Assembly (NCBI GenBank): GCA_965223815.1
Contig: OZ245019.1
Location: forward strand, 3,534,001 to 3,598,000
Reading direction: 5' to 3'
Origin: HKST-UBA178 sp965223815
GTDB taxonomy: Bacteria; Pseudomonadota; Gammaproteobacteria; Chromatiales; Chromatiaceae
DNA length: 64,000 bases
Each line of letters starts with the position of its first letter. The stretch's first letter is position 1. Below are positions 44,626-53,970 of this stretch, one piece after another. Position numbers and translations under genes: made by a program. The notes under the pieces are model-generated. The model was not told the DNA's origin and made no database searches. It saw only the letters and a program-made list of their open reading frames with translations.

Positions 44626-45177
44626 CTACTGTAGCCCCGCAGGTCTTCTAAGCGGTGCACTCCAAGCGAGTAGAAACTCAGCAATCGCAGAGGGATCGTT
44701 CAGATCTAGCACCGGCAGATGGGACTTTGGAGGAACACTGTCTGTCGCCACCGCGATAACCCTGGGATCGTCGATGTAAATGGGCGGCTTACCGAGGCTC
44801 GGCCTGTGCAGTGCGAGTTTGGGAAACGCCTGATCACGGAATCCCTCCACGATGATCATGTCCAGACCAGACTGATCCAGCCGGTCGATCATCTCCTGCA
44901 AACAGGGATCGCGATTCTCATCGGTATCCACCATCAAAGCCCAACGCCGACCAGAGGCAACCAACATCTCGCTGGCGCCCGCCTTACGCAACTCATAGCT
45001 ATCCTTGCCCGGCTGATCTACCTCGAATTGGTGGTGGGTGTGCTTCACAACGCCTACCCTGAGTCCTCTGCGCTTCAAGAGCGGCAGCAGCTTGGTCAAC
45101 AAGGTTGTTTTACCCGTACCGCTATATGCACACAGGCCAATCACCGGCACGCTGGCAACTAAGCTTGATTTTTCCAT
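44626..45177 (-). CDS. mobB: Molybdopterin-guanine dinucleotide biosynthesis adaptor MobB
   Basis: A 183-aa P-loop protein: IGLCAYSGTGKTTLLTKLLP with Walker A, RVGVVKHTHHQFEVDQPGKD, the MobB signature, and VEGFRDQAFPKLALHRPSLG. It binds GTP and assists MobA in attaching GMP to molybdopterin. It lies near the molybdate transporter, suggesting a molybdenum cofactor cluster. Confidence 0.93.
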   Translation of the reverse strand: MEKSSLVASVPVIGLCAYSGTGKTTLLTKLLPLLKRRGLRVGVVKHTHHQFEVDQPGKDSYELRKAGASEMLVASGRRWALMVDTDENRDPCLQEMIDRLDQSGLDMIIVEGFRDQAFPKLALHRPSLGKPPIYIDDPRVIAVATDSVPPKSHLPVLDLNDPSAIAEFLLAWSAPLRRPAGLQ

Positions 45178-45378
45178 CTCTTCCGTTAACTACAGGTTAC
45201 AAGTCGAAAACGCTGCCAGTATAACGATTCCCAGAGGTTAAAACCCTGAGTAAGCGTTCCTCGGCCATCCGTATGTAAAATAGTCATTGATTTCCTGTTT
45301 CACATGATTATTATAAGGTAATTATCTAATAATTATCAAAGCACCAAGTCGTTTTCAAGAGAGAATGAGGATTCCAAC

Positions 45379-46287
45379 GTGAACAAAGACAAACATCATC
45401 CTATAGTTGCCGTGACCGGCTCTTCTGGCGCAGGAACCAGTACTGTCAAAGAGGCTTTTGGGCACGTGTTTTTCCGCGAGAAAATCAATGCGCTCCTGAT
45501 CGAGGGAGATAGCTTCCATCGCTATGACAGAGCAGAGATGAAAATAGAAGTGGCCCGTGCCCACAAAGAGGGGAGAACGCTCAGCCACTTCGGCAGGGAT
45601 GCCAATCTATTCGATGAACTCTCAAGCTTGTTCAAGACCTACCGTAAGACAGGCCGGGGAAAATACCGTTACTACCTGCATAACAGCGAGGAGGCTGAAC
45701 CCTGGGGGCAAGAGCCTGGGCAGTTCACTCCCTGGCAGGAGATCAAACACGACTACGATCTGCTGATGTACGAAGGTTTGCATGGCGGGGTCAGCGAGGT
45801 GGCGCCCTATGTCGACCTACTGATTGGGGTAGTGCCAATCATCAATCTCGAATGGATTCAGAAGATTCAGCGCGACATCAATTCACGGGGCTATGCGCCC
45901 CAGGATGTGGTATCCACCATCAAAGAGCGCATGGACGACTATGTCGACTACATCACACCCCAGTTCTCGCGCACCGATATCAATTTTCAACGCATCCCCA
46001 CTGTGGATACATCCAATCCCTTTATTGCCAGAGACGTGCCTTCCGAAGATGAGAGCCTAGTGGTCATACGCATCAAAAAACAGTTGATCAAAAAATACGA
46101 TATCAATCTGGTATTCCTCAAGAACATGATTGAAAACTCGTTCATATCCAGGCGTAACACCCTGGTTGTACCGGGCCCGAAAATGGGTCTGGCGATGGAA
46201 ATTCTGGTGACACCCATAATCGAGGATCTGGTTTCCAACAGCCCCAGGTTCAAACGAAAGCAGAAGATGAAAAAAATGGCCAACTAG
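45379..46287 (+). CDS. prkB: Phosphoribulokinase
   Basis: A 302-aa kinase that makes ribulose 1,5-bisphosphate for Rubisco. P-loop GSSGAGTSTVKEAF (with Thr in place of the common Lys, as usual in this family), the EGDSFHRYDRAEMK segment, and the substrate-binding SHFGRDANLFDELSSLF are visible. It is the proteobacterial class I form. It stands alone, preceded by a 200-bp AT-rich region, and next to a convergent carbonic anhydrase gene. It indicates autotrophic potential. Confidence 0.93.
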   Translation: MNKDKHHPIVAVTGSSGAGTSTVKEAFGHVFFREKINALLIEGDSFHRYDRAEMKIEVARAHKEGRTLSHFGRDANLFDELSSLFKTYRKTGRGKYRYYLHNSEEAEPWGQEPGQFTPWQEIKHDYDLLMYEGLHGGVSEVAPYVDLLIGVVPIINLEWIQKIQRDINSRGYAPQDVVSTIKERMDDYVDYITPQFSRTDINFQRIPTVDTSNPFIARDVPSEDESLVVIRIKKQLIKKYDINLVFLKNMIENSFISRRNTLVVPGPKMGLAMEILVTPIIEDLVSNSPRFKRKQKMKKMAN

Positions 46288-46341
46288 CAGACCTCCCCGG
46301 GTGTTGGTGTGCCACTGCCAGGTTTCCTAGTGACCTCAGCC

Positions 46342-47088
46342 TTATCGGGGGTCGAACCAGATTGGGCGCTCATTGAGCGCCTGAACGGGCCTGGCAGTAG
46401 CACCCAGCAGTTCCTGAAAATCCGCGATCTGCCGTATTGAGACCTCGAGGGGGTTTCGCATAATGAACCAGGTCACCTGTTCACTGCAGGGGGGCGTGGT
46501 CAACGACCCCTCGTATGTGTAGTAACTGCGATCCGTGGGCATCAAAAACACCGGCTTAATTCCTACCCGGCGGTAGTATCTCCGTTCTCCGGGGTTGATC
46601 GGCAGGTATTCCCTTAGCCGCTGGAGCATCACATTGAAGCGCCTGCCCGCTACCACAGGTATTGCGATAATCCCGTATCTGCCGTTCTTGTCGCGGTGGA
46701 CCAGGTGAATTTCCAGTTCGCCTGGTCGCCCATCTACAAGGTGCTCACCTGGGGAGTGGAAGTGAAATTCCTTCAATTCGAAACGGCGGCTGCCGACACG
46801 CATGTAGCTCCCAGCCTGATAGCCGATACGAACCAGGGAGTTAGCGTGTTCCACCTGCAGAGGGCTGCTCTTGTAGTGCAGAGCCAAAGCCGGCAGGCGT
46901 CGAGCCCGCGTATTTCGGATTTCGATTGGAGATTGTCTCCTTCCTTCACTACAAAGCTTATACTGAGCGGATAAATGGCCCCATCGATCCGGCCCCCGGT
47001 CTCCGCTGTAACTCCAGCTGACACCATTCTCCCCGACTGCATCGAATGCTAGCAGCATGAAAAAGCTACAACAGAGGAATATACGCAT
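46342..47088 (-). CDS. Periplasmic alpha-type carbonic anhydrase
   Basis: A 248-aa enzyme with signal peptide (FLCCSFFMLLAFDAVGE), so it acts outside the cytoplasm. Zinc ligands are visible in KEFHFHSPGEH and ELEIHLVH; YEGSLTTPPCSEQVTW is the alpha-CA signature. It interconverts CO2 and bicarbonate. A TTG-ATG start pair is present; the ATG at 47088 is chosen. The location opposite phosphoribulokinase suggests supply of CO2 for fixation. Confidence 0.92.
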   Translation of the reverse strand: MRIFLCCSFFMLLAFDAVGENGVSWSYSGDRGPDRWGHLSAQYKLCSEGRRQSPIEIRNTRARRLPALALHYKSSPLQVEHANSLVRIGYQAGSYMRVGSRRFELKEFHFHSPGEHLVDGRPGELEIHLVHRDKNGRYGIIAIPVVAGRRFNVMLQRLREYLPINPGERRYYRRVGIKPVFLMPTDRSYYTYEGSLTTPPCSEQVTWFIMRNPLEVSIRQIADFQELLGATARPVQALNERPIWFDPR

Positions 47089-47336
47089 CAATTATCAAGA
47101 CCCTGGTTACAAGCTGCCTCTCCTTGCCGTCAAGCATATCTAGAATATTCCTAACCACACAAGCTATGTGTGGCCTCGGCTCATCGGAAAAACCAGCCAA
47201 AAGGCGGCGCTATCGCCATTTACCCAGGAGTTAGGTACCGCTATCATGACCACCCCCCATTGTTAAGATCTGCGACAGCAGCCTGGCGGGAAAGTTTGGC
47301 GGCCTCGCGCCAGCAGCGCAAGCTCTAGGAGCCATC

Positions 47337-48314
47337 ATGATGATCACTCACCCGATCAGATTTATTTCAGCACTGCTGTTTGGCCTCTCCGTAATCTTCC
47401 CTGGAGGGGTCGCAGCGGAAACCAAGGTCGTTAAGGTAACGGCAATTGTGGAGCACCCCGCGCTGGATGCAGTAAGAAAAGGCGTAGCGGATGAACTGGA
47501 GGCCCTCGGCCTGATCGCAGGCAGTTCCCTCGACTGGGAATTCCAAAGTGCGCAGGGGGACAGCGGTATTGCCGCTCAGATCGCCAGGAAATTTGTCGGC
47601 GACCGCCCGGATGTGATAGTGGCCATAGCCACGCCATCCGCCCAGTCGGTGGTGGCGGCAGCCCGGGGCACCGTACCAGTGGTATTTTCCGCGGTCACTG
47701 ATCCAGTGGATGCAAGGCTGGTGGATAACCTGGATAGTCCGGGTGCCAATGTGACGGGTGTTTCCGACCTGCTCCCCCTCAAGAAGCACCTCGGCTTGAT
47801 CCGTGAGATAGCAGAAGATGCAAAGAAAATCGGTATTCCCTACAACCCCGGGGAATCCAATGCAGCTGTGCTGGTAAAACGCCTGCAGCAGCTGGCTCCC
47901 GCTTTCGGCTTCGAGATCGTTGCTGCGGCTGCACCGAGCAGCGGTGACGTATTGATGGCCACCCGTTCCCTTGTTGATAAGGTCGATGTCATCTATGTCA
48001 CAACAGACAACACCATCATATCGGCATTCGAATCTGTGGCCAAAGTGGGTATAGATGCGCAAATTCCCGTATTCGCCGGTGACACAGATACCGTCTCCAG
48101 AGGTGCTGTTGCAGCAGTGGGGTTCGACTATTACGATGTGGGTAGGCAGACCGGGGCGCTGGTATTTCGGGTACTCAACGGAGAAAATCCCGGTCAAATT
48201 CCCATCCAGGGGGTAGCGAAAACAAGCCTCCACGTTAATCCCACCGCAGCCGCCAAGATGGGTTTCGAGTTACCGCCAGGAATAATCGAGAAGGCCTCTA
48301 GGATTGTAGAATAG
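47337..48314 (+). CDS. ABC transporter substrate-binding protein (PF04392/TrpX-like)
   Basis: A 325-aa periplasmic protein with a signal peptide (FISALLFGLSVIFPGGVAAET). Sequence features of the ABC_sub_bind family are present: VIVAIATPSAQSVVAA, VFSAVTDPVDARLVDNL, GVSDLLPLKKHLGLIREI and VGFDYYDVGRQTGALV. Relatives bind tryptophan, tyrosine or other small organic ligands; the ligand here is unknown. TAGGAG precedes the ATG. Confidence 0.88.
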   Translation: MMITHPIRFISALLFGLSVIFPGGVAAETKVVKVTAIVEHPALDAVRKGVADELEALGLIAGSSLDWEFQSAQGDSGIAAQIARKFVGDRPDVIVAIATPSAQSVVAAARGTVPVVFSAVTDPVDARLVDNLDSPGANVTGVSDLLPLKKHLGLIREIAEDAKKIGIPYNPGESNAAVLVKRLQQLAPAFGFEIVAAAAPSSGDVLMATRSLVDKVDVIYVTTDNTIISAFESVAKVGIDAQIPVFAGDTDTVSRGAVAAVGFDYYDVGRQTGALVFRVLNGENPGQIPIQGVAKTSLHVNPTAAAKMGFELPPGIIEKASRIVE

Positions 48315-48352
48315 CGGATGCTTTTCGAGCGGCTCATCGGAGACCCTCGGGC

Positions 48353-49246
48353 TTGAGCCTGATTGCCCTGCTCGGTGCCGTCGAGACTGGCCTGCTGTTC
48401 AGTCTGGTCGCCCTCGGGGTATATCTCAGCTTCCGCATTCTGGACTTTCCAGATCTTACAGTGGATGGCAGTCTGCCGCTGGGTGCAGCCACCGCAGCCA
48501 CGTTGATCATCTCGGGAGTCAATCCGTTTTTGGCAACGCTGGCTGCCGTCATAGCAGGAGCCGGCGCCGGCTTGGTCACCGCCATTCTCAACGTCAAGCT
48601 GGGAATACTTCATCTGCTGGCCAGTATTCTGACCATGATCGCCCTGCACTCCATAAATTTGCGGATCATGGGAAAGCCTAATCAGGCCCTGCTGGGAGAG
48701 GAAACCGTCTTCACACCCTTCGAGGCGTTGGGTCTTAGTTACTACTGGATGGCACCTATCGTATTGCTGGGCCTGCTCACTCTGGTACTCATCCTCCTCA
48801 ATCGCTTTCTTACTTCGGAAATTGGCCTGGGTATGCGGGCTACCGGGTCTAATCCACGTATGGCGTCCGCGCAGGGGATAAACACCGGCCGCATGAAAAT
48901 GCTGGGTGTAGCGGTCTCCAACGGCCTGGTCGGTCTTACCGGTGCGCTGTTCGCGCAGATTCAGGGCGGTGCCGACATCACTATGGGTGTGGGCGTGATC
49001 GTGGTGGGATTGGCTGCCGTGATACTGGGTGAGGCAGTACTCTCCACAAAGACCATTCTACTTGCAACCATCGCCTGTGTGGTTGGTTCTATCCTCTATC
49101 GACTTGCAGTGGCTTTCGCCCTCAATGCCGAGATCCTGGGGCTGCAAGCTCAGGATTTAAAACTGATTACAGCCATTTTGGTGGTATTCGCGATGACGTT
49201 GCCGGCTATCCGCAGACGCGGGACTGCAGAAAAACGAAATAGATAG
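48353..49246 (+). CDS. ABC transporter permease (TrpY-like)
   Basis: A 297-aa permease of the branched-chain/BPD_transp_2 type with about eight helices. The start is TTG at 48353. SFRILDFPDLTVDGSLPLGA and GLGMRATGSNPRMASAQGIN are family marks. It lies between the binding protein and ATPase genes, forming a complete importer. Confidence 0.88.
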   Translation: MSLIALLGAVETGLLFSLVALGVYLSFRILDFPDLTVDGSLPLGAATAATLIISGVNPFLATLAAVIAGAGAGLVTAILNVKLGILHLLASILTMIALHSINLRIMGKPNQALLGEETVFTPFEALGLSYYWMAPIVLLGLLTLVLILLNRFLTSEIGLGMRATGSNPRMASAQGINTGRMKMLGVAVSNGLVGLTGALFAQIQGGADITMGVGVIVVGLAAVILGEAVLSTKTILLATIACVVGSILYRLAVAFALNAEILGLQAQDLKLITAILVVFAMTLPAIRRRGTAEKRNR

Positions 49247-49256
49247 AAACACTGGT

Positions 49257-50051
49257 GTGATCAAACTCAAGAAAATCAAAGTCACCTTCAACCGAGGCAC
49301 CGCCATAGAGACCCTGGCACTACGCGGTTTGGACCTGACCATTCCCGAAGGCGAGTACGTCACGGTAATCGGCAGTAACGGCGCGGGCAAGTCGACATTA
49401 TTGAATGTCATTGCCGGAGAAAACGCTTGCGATTCAGGACAGCTACTCATCGACGAAACCGACGTTACCCATTGGAGCACGGCGAAGCGATCTCGATGGG
49501 TAGCTAGAGTTTTCCAGGACCCCATGGCAGGTACCTGTGAAAATCTCACTATCGAAGAGAACCTGGCCCTGGCCTGCGCCCGAGGTCGCCGGCGGGGACT
49601 GAGAGCTGCCATCGACAGAAACACACAGCAACATTTCCGCAATGCCATCTCACGCCTCGGCCTCGGCTTAGAAAATCGCCTGGAAGACAAAATGGGACTG
49701 CTCTCAGGGGGTCAGCGACAAGCGGTCAGCCTGTTAATGGCAACTCTAAATCCAATGAAGATATTGCTCTTGGACGAGCATACGGCTGCCCTCGACCCAA
49801 AGACTGCTGAGTTTGTAATGCAACTTACCGAAAATTTCGTGGCAGAAATGGGTCTGACTACCATGATGGTCACCCATTCTATGCGCCAAGCGCTAAATCA
49901 TGGCGACAGAACGATCATGCTTCATGAGGGACGAGTGGTACTCGATGTGGCTGGGGAGAAGCGCGCTCGGCTGTCCGTGGAGGACTTACTAAGTATGTTC
50001 GCGCGGGTGCGCGGGGAAGCACTGGATGATGACAAGCTGCTGCTGGGCTGA
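49257..50051 (+). CDS. ABC transporter ATPase (TrpZ-like)
   Basis: A 264-aa ATPase. Walker A GSNGAGKSTLLNVIAGE, Q-loop VFQDPMAGTCENLT, signature LSGGQRQAVSLLMA, Walker B ILLLDEHTAALD and H-loop MVTHSM are visible. The start is GTG at 49257, 10 bp after the permease gene. It powers the adjacent importer. Convergent with the flagellar operon end. Confidence 0.9.
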   Translation: MIKLKKIKVTFNRGTAIETLALRGLDLTIPEGEYVTVIGSNGAGKSTLLNVIAGENACDSGQLLIDETDVTHWSTAKRSRWVARVFQDPMAGTCENLTIEENLALACARGRRRGLRAAIDRNTQQHFRNAISRLGLGLENRLEDKMGLLSGGQRQAVSLLMATLNPMKILLLDEHTAALDPKTAEFVMQLTENFVAEMGLTTMMVTHSMRQALNHGDRTIMLHEGRVVLDVAGEKRARLSVEDLLSMFARVRGEALDDDKLLLG

Positions 50052-50058
50052 GTCGCAG

Positions 50059-50442
50059 TCAAATGTTCTCAGTGTTTCCGTGGAGCATCACCACCAGTTC
50101 CGCCTCGCTGACGCTCAAACCGAGGCGTTCCGCAAGCATCTGTGGGGTTGCTCCCTCTTTGACAAGTTGAATCGCATCGCTGTAGGGCCTGCCACCATCC
50201 TGCGCAGGTATGCCCATGTTACCGACCTCCCTGCTGCGCTCCTGCTTTTCGAGCACGGAGACCCGCAGGTCAGCTCCCACGGCACCCGCGCACAAGGCGC
50301 CGATATCCGCTTGTAAAAAACCGATTTGCTGCTGTTGTCGTTTCAGCTCCCGCCGCTGAGATAGGACAAGGCGAAACTGTATGATTACTCCAGCCGCAAG
50401 TAGTAGCGCGATCCCTACTGCTGCAATTAAAATAGCCGACAT
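50059..50442 (-). CDS. DUF2802 membrane-anchored protein, end of chemotaxis operon
   Basis: A 127-aa protein with an N-terminal membrane segment (ILIAAVGIALLLAAGVII), a short coiled-coil linker and a helix-turn-helix-like C-terminus (DAIQLVKEGATPQMLAERLG, then LSVSEAELVVML). DUF2802 proteins are found just after cheW in gammaproteobacterial flagellar operons; function unknown. Gene is 11 bp after the small gene upstream. Confidence 0.82.
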   Translation of the reverse strand: MSAILIAAVGIALLLAAGVIIQFRLVLSQRRELKRQQQQIGFLQADIGALCAGAVGADLRVSVLEKQERSREVGNMGIPAQDGGRPYSDAIQLVKEGATPQMLAERLGLSVSEAELVVMLHGNTENI

Positions 50443-50453
50443 ATGTCTCTACC

Positions 50454-50621
50454 TCAGGCGTAGTCGTCAATAATCGGAGTATCTCCCCCTCCAGGAACTC
50501 GCTCCCCCTGCTTCTCCCGGTTGTCCTCTTGCTCGGTCGGTTTCTGTCGCTGGCCCTGGCGCCTTTCTCTCCGCACCGGCCACAAGGGCTTAATCGGTGA
50601 TGGTTCGGTGACATTGGCCAT
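50454..50621 (-). CDS. Small hydrophilic protein of the chemotaxis operon (55 aa)
   Basis: The start is the ATG at 50621 (GGAGAACG upstream); a longer frame to 50678 is unlikely. Sequence is charged and Pro-rich (SPIKPLWPVRRERRQGQRQK) and ends TPIIDDYA. A short protein in this place and with a similar ending appears in related che operons. Probably disordered; function unknown. Confidence 0.65.
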   Translation of the reverse strand: MANVTEPSPIKPLWPVRRERRQGQRQKPTEQEDNREKQGERVPGGGDTPIIDDYA

Positions 50622-50687
50622 GTATAACGTTCTCCATGTAAAGGTCGCTGGGCGGAACACCCGAAGGTGTACCATCATCAGTGTTAG

Positions 50688-51170
50688 TCAGCCATTTCCA
50701 AGCTCGCTCCACTGTTCTGCGGTGAGCAACCTATTTAGATCCACCACGATCAGCAGTCCTTTTTCAATCGTGGCCACGCCTTGGATATAGCGCGCACTCT
50801 CTTCGTTACCCACATTTGGGGCCGCATCGACCAATGAGTCCTGCAAATCCACGACTTCCGCCACGCTGTCCACCAGCATACCGATAACTTGTTCATCGGA
50901 TTCGATGATCAGAATGCGAGAGGCATCCGTTAGCTCTCCCGGGGCCAGGCCAAATCGATCACGAGTGTCCATAACCGTGACCACATTCCCCCGCAAATTG
51001 ATGATACCCATCACATAAGGCGGAGCACCGGGCACCGGTGCAATCTCGCTAACCCGCAGTACTTCCTGAACCTGCATGACGTCGATACCGTAGGTTTCGT
51101 CCATCAATCGAAAGGTAACCAGGCGGATTACGGGATCGTTCTCCTGAGACTCGGCTGTATTGGCTGTCAT
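50688..51170 (-). CDS. cheW: Chemotaxis coupling protein
   Basis: A 160-aa CheW protein linking chemoreceptors and CheA. The SH3-like fold shows VTFRLMDETYGIDVMQVQEV, PYVMGIINLRGNVVTVMDTR and VDSVAEVVDLQDS. Co-directional with the chemotaxis operon, 119 bp after the motor gene. Confidence 0.93.
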   Translation of the reverse strand: MTANTAESQENDPVIRLVTFRLMDETYGIDVMQVQEVLRVSEIAPVPGAPPYVMGIINLRGNVVTVMDTRDRFGLAPGELTDASRILIIESDEQVIGMLVDSVAEVVDLQDSLVDAAPNVGNEESARYIQGVATIEKGLLIVVDLNRLLTAEQWSELGNG

Positions 51171-51289
51171 CTTGTCTCCTTATCGGCATCAACTGCCGCT
51201 GTCAAAATTCTGGCTTCTGTTGCAGGCCTTATTGATGCTTAGCACTTTTCATGCCCGGTTATTACCCTAGCCAATCCTCGGGGTGGTAC

Positions 51290-52105
51290 TCATTCTCGGG
51301 ACTTACCGATACGCCCGGAAACCCGCTCCCTCTCGGCAGCCATGATGATTAAAGAGACACGGCGGTTTCTTTGCCTACCCTCTTCACTGCTGTTTTCCGC
51401 CAGTGGCCGAAACTCCCCATAGCCAATAGCCGCCATCCGGGTGGAGTCCACATCCAGTTTGGTAAACAAGTGAACTACACTCGCCGCTCGGGCCGCAGAC
51501 AGCTCCCAGTTGGAAGGGAAGGAGAGGGTCTTGATGGGAACATTGTCGGTATGCCCCTCCACATGAATGTCATTCGGCAGCGGGGAAACGATGGCTGCCA
51601 CGTCCCGCAACGCCTTGAATGCCGACGCGGAAAGTCGAGCACTGCCGCTTCGGAACAGCATCTTGCTTTTCATTTCAACCTCGATACCCCTATCGGTCTG
51701 GCTAACGCTTACCAAATCCTGATCTATGAAGGGGCTCAGCGCCTGCTGAAGCGACGCACTCACTTCATCAATTGTAGGTACGTTGACCTCTCCCGCGCCA
51801 TTCAGGGGTATGACTTCCTCATCCGGCTTTGGATGCGGCAACTCCGTGCCCGCTGAAGTGTATTCACCAATACTGGGTACGAGTGAACGCACCTCGTCAC
51901 CAATTTGGATTGGATCTACGTTCTTTGCCGGTTGCACAAAAGCTTTGGTCAGTGTGTTTGAGAGCACTCGGTATTTGCCGTCGTTTACCGAGGATATAGA
52001 GTACATAACGACGAAAAAAGCGAATAGAAGCGTGATGAAATCTGCGTAGGAAACAAGCCAACGCTCATGGTTCTGAGGTTCTTCGCGTTTACGTCGCCTG
52101 GACAA
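51290..52105 (-). CDS. motD: Flagellar motor stator protein (MotB-like)
   Basis: A 271-aa stator subunit. The single membrane helix with SYADFITLLFAFFVVMYS carries the channel Asp; the C-terminal OmpA/peptidoglycan-binding domain shows VEGHTDNVPI and NWELSAARAASV. The start is a TTG at 52105 giving SRRRKREEPQNHERW, close to MotD homologues; a TTG at 52147 is also possible. It follows motC and completes a second stator. Confidence 0.88.
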   Translation of the reverse strand: MSRRRKREEPQNHERWLVSYADFITLLFAFFVVMYSISSVNDGKYRVLSNTLTKAFVQPAKNVDPIQIGDEVRSLVPSIGEYTSAGTELPHPKPDEEVIPLNGAGEVNVPTIDEVSASLQQALSPFIDQDLVSVSQTDRGIEVEMKSKMLFRSGSARLSASAFKALRDVAAIVSPLPNDIHVEGHTDNVPIKTLSFPSNWELSAARAASVVHLFTKLDVDSTRMAAIGYGEFRPLAENSSEEGRQRNRRVSLIIMAAERERVSGRIGKSRE

Positions 52106-52175
52106 GACTAGCTTGCCTTGATCCGGATAACACTGGAATCGGCCCAATGCAGAGTTGCTTGATCACTGATGTGTA

Positions 52176-52916
52176 TCAATTCAGATACCCCTGCAACTTA
52201 GACTCGATATTTCTTGGATTCTCACCTTCCGCGATGGCGACAATCCCCTCGATAACCATCTCCTGATAGTGTGATTTGCTCATCGCAACCGAGCGCATCT
52301 TATTGCCGAAAGGCAGCAGGAAAAGATTGGCCAGCCCGACACCGTAGATGGTGGCAACAAAGGCAGTCGCAATACCACTACCCAGTTTTCCGGGGTCAGC
52401 CAGATTCTGCATCACATGGATCAATCCCATCACCGCACCAATGATGCCGATTGTGGGTGAATATCCACCCATGGACTCGAACACTTTGGCAGCCTCGAGG
52501 TCGTGCTGTTCCCGGCTATCCAACTCAACCTCGAGAATATTACGGATGGCTTCAGGTTCGCTCCCGTCCACCAATAGCTGCATACCCTTTCGAATAAACA
52601 GGTCGGGCTCTCTTTCCGCCGCCTCTTCCAGCCCCAGCAGTCCCTCTTTGCGGGCGACATTGCTCCAGTTGACGAGCTTCTTTATCGCGGGATGCACTCT
52701 GTATCGCGGGGGACGAAAAACACTGCCCGATTGTCGTATTGCATGGACAAACACGGAGAGTGGGGACTGTAGCATCGTTGCGCCTAGAGTTCCGCCAAAC
52801 ACAATCACCAACGCCGGCCCATTCAGCAGGGTGCTGATATGACCACCCTCTAGAAAGTTACCGCCGATGATCGCTCCGAATGCGATGGCAATACCCAGAA
52901 AGCTTAAAAGATCCAC
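52176..52916 (-). CDS. motC: Flagellar motor stator protein (MotA/PomA-like)
   Basis: A 246-aa protein with four helices: LLSFLGIAIAFGAIIGG, LVIVFGGTLGATMLQSP, SPTIGIIGAVMGLIHVMQNL and IATAFVATIYGVGLANLFLL. It belongs to the MotC/PomA group, forming the torque-generating channel with MotD. It starts 1 bp after the cheB stop. Confidence 0.9.
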   Translation of the reverse strand: MDLLSFLGIAIAFGAIIGGNFLEGGHISTLLNGPALVIVFGGTLGATMLQSPLSVFVHAIRQSGSVFRPPRYRVHPAIKKLVNWSNVARKEGLLGLEEAAEREPDLFIRKGMQLLVDGSEPEAIRNILEVELDSREQHDLEAAKVFESMGGYSPTIGIIGAVMGLIHVMQNLADPGKLGSGIATAFVATIYGVGLANLFLLPFGNKMRSVAMSKSHYQEMVIEGIVAIAEGENPRNIESKLQGYLN

Positions 52917-52917
52917 A

Positions 52918-53958
52918 TCAGACCACCCTGACTAGCGTCGGCCCAATATCATCAAGCGGCAGCACTTTGTCCGACAATCCCGACTTTTCCACCGCCTGGG
53001 GCATTCCGTAAACCACACAGCTGGCTCGATCCTGAGACCAAACCGTGGAACCTCTTTCCTTCAGAAGCCTCGCCGCCTGCTTGCCATCCGCACCCATTCC
53101 GGTAAGCACTATGGCCAAGACCCCGTCGGAGAAGGTGTAAGCCGCTGAACTCATCGTGACATCTACACTGGGACGGTAGGTTTGTCCGGGACTGCTTTCT
53201 CTGACCCGTACTACGGTGTTTGCTCTCCACTGATCGAGGACCATTTGCCGTCCCCCTGGAGCTACCAGTGCCTGCCCCGGCCCCAGCGGGTCACCGTCCA
53301 CCGCCTCTTTTACGCTAATAGCGCACTGGGCATCCAGGCGTTGCGCATAAGTGGGGGTAAAGCTCTCGGGCATGTGAACAACCACCAGAATTGGTAGTGG
53401 AAAGTTTGCGGGTAATGCACTGAGCAGCTTCTGAATCGCGGTTGGCCCACCAGTAGAGGCGCCTATTACAACCAGCCGATAATGACCGGTGCGATCTGCT
53501 CGACCGGTTGTCCCTCGCTCGTGCCTCACTTGCCCGATTGTTTGCCGTACACGACCACCGCGTCCCAAGGCCAAGACACGTTCTGGCAACAGGTCACGTA
53601 TAGGATGAGGTCGCTGGGCTATTTGAGTCGTCTGCTTCGGAAGAAAATCCACTGCCCCGGCATCCAGGGCATTCAAAGTGGCCTCTGCTCCCTCCTGGGT
53701 AAATGCAGAGAACATAATAATGGGCGTTGGTCGTTCAACCATGATCTGCTTTACCGCTGTTATGCCATCCATCACAGGCATCTCAACGTCCATGGTGATC
53801 ACATCTGGCTTCAGGCGCTTGGCTTCAGATACAGCTAAAGCACCATCCCCAGCTGTACCAACTACCTCAATAGAAGGGTCCCTCTGCAGCTGCTCACTGA
53901 TTCGCTTTTGAAAGAATACCGAGTCATCGACAACTAGGACCCGGATAAGGGCACTCAT
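52918..53958 (-). CDS. cheB: Chemotaxis response regulator protein-glutamate methylesterase
   Basis: A 346-aa protein. The N-terminal receiver has VDDSVFFQKRI and the phospho-Asp in ITMDVEMPVMDG. The C-terminal methylesterase has the Ser nucleophile in VVIGASTGGPTAIQ, then VVVHMPESFT and VLTGMGADGKQAA. It removes methyl groups from chemoreceptors. Confidence 0.95.
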   Translation of the reverse strand: MSALIRVLVVDDSVFFQKRISEQLQRDPSIEVVGTAGDGALAVSEAKRLKPDVITMDVEMPVMDGITAVKQIMVERPTPIIMFSAFTQEGAEATLNALDAGAVDFLPKQTTQIAQRPHPIRDLLPERVLALGRGGRVRQTIGQVRHERGTTGRADRTGHYRLVVIGASTGGPTAIQKLLSALPANFPLPILVVVHMPESFTPTYAQRLDAQCAISVKEAVDGDPLGPGQALVAPGGRQMVLDQWRANTVVRVRESSPGQTYRPSVDVTMSSAAYTFSDGVLAIVLTGMGADGKQAARLLKERGSTVWSQDRASCVVYGMPQAVEKSGLSDKVLPLDDIGPTLVRVV

Positions 53959-53970
53959 GGGCTTACCTCG

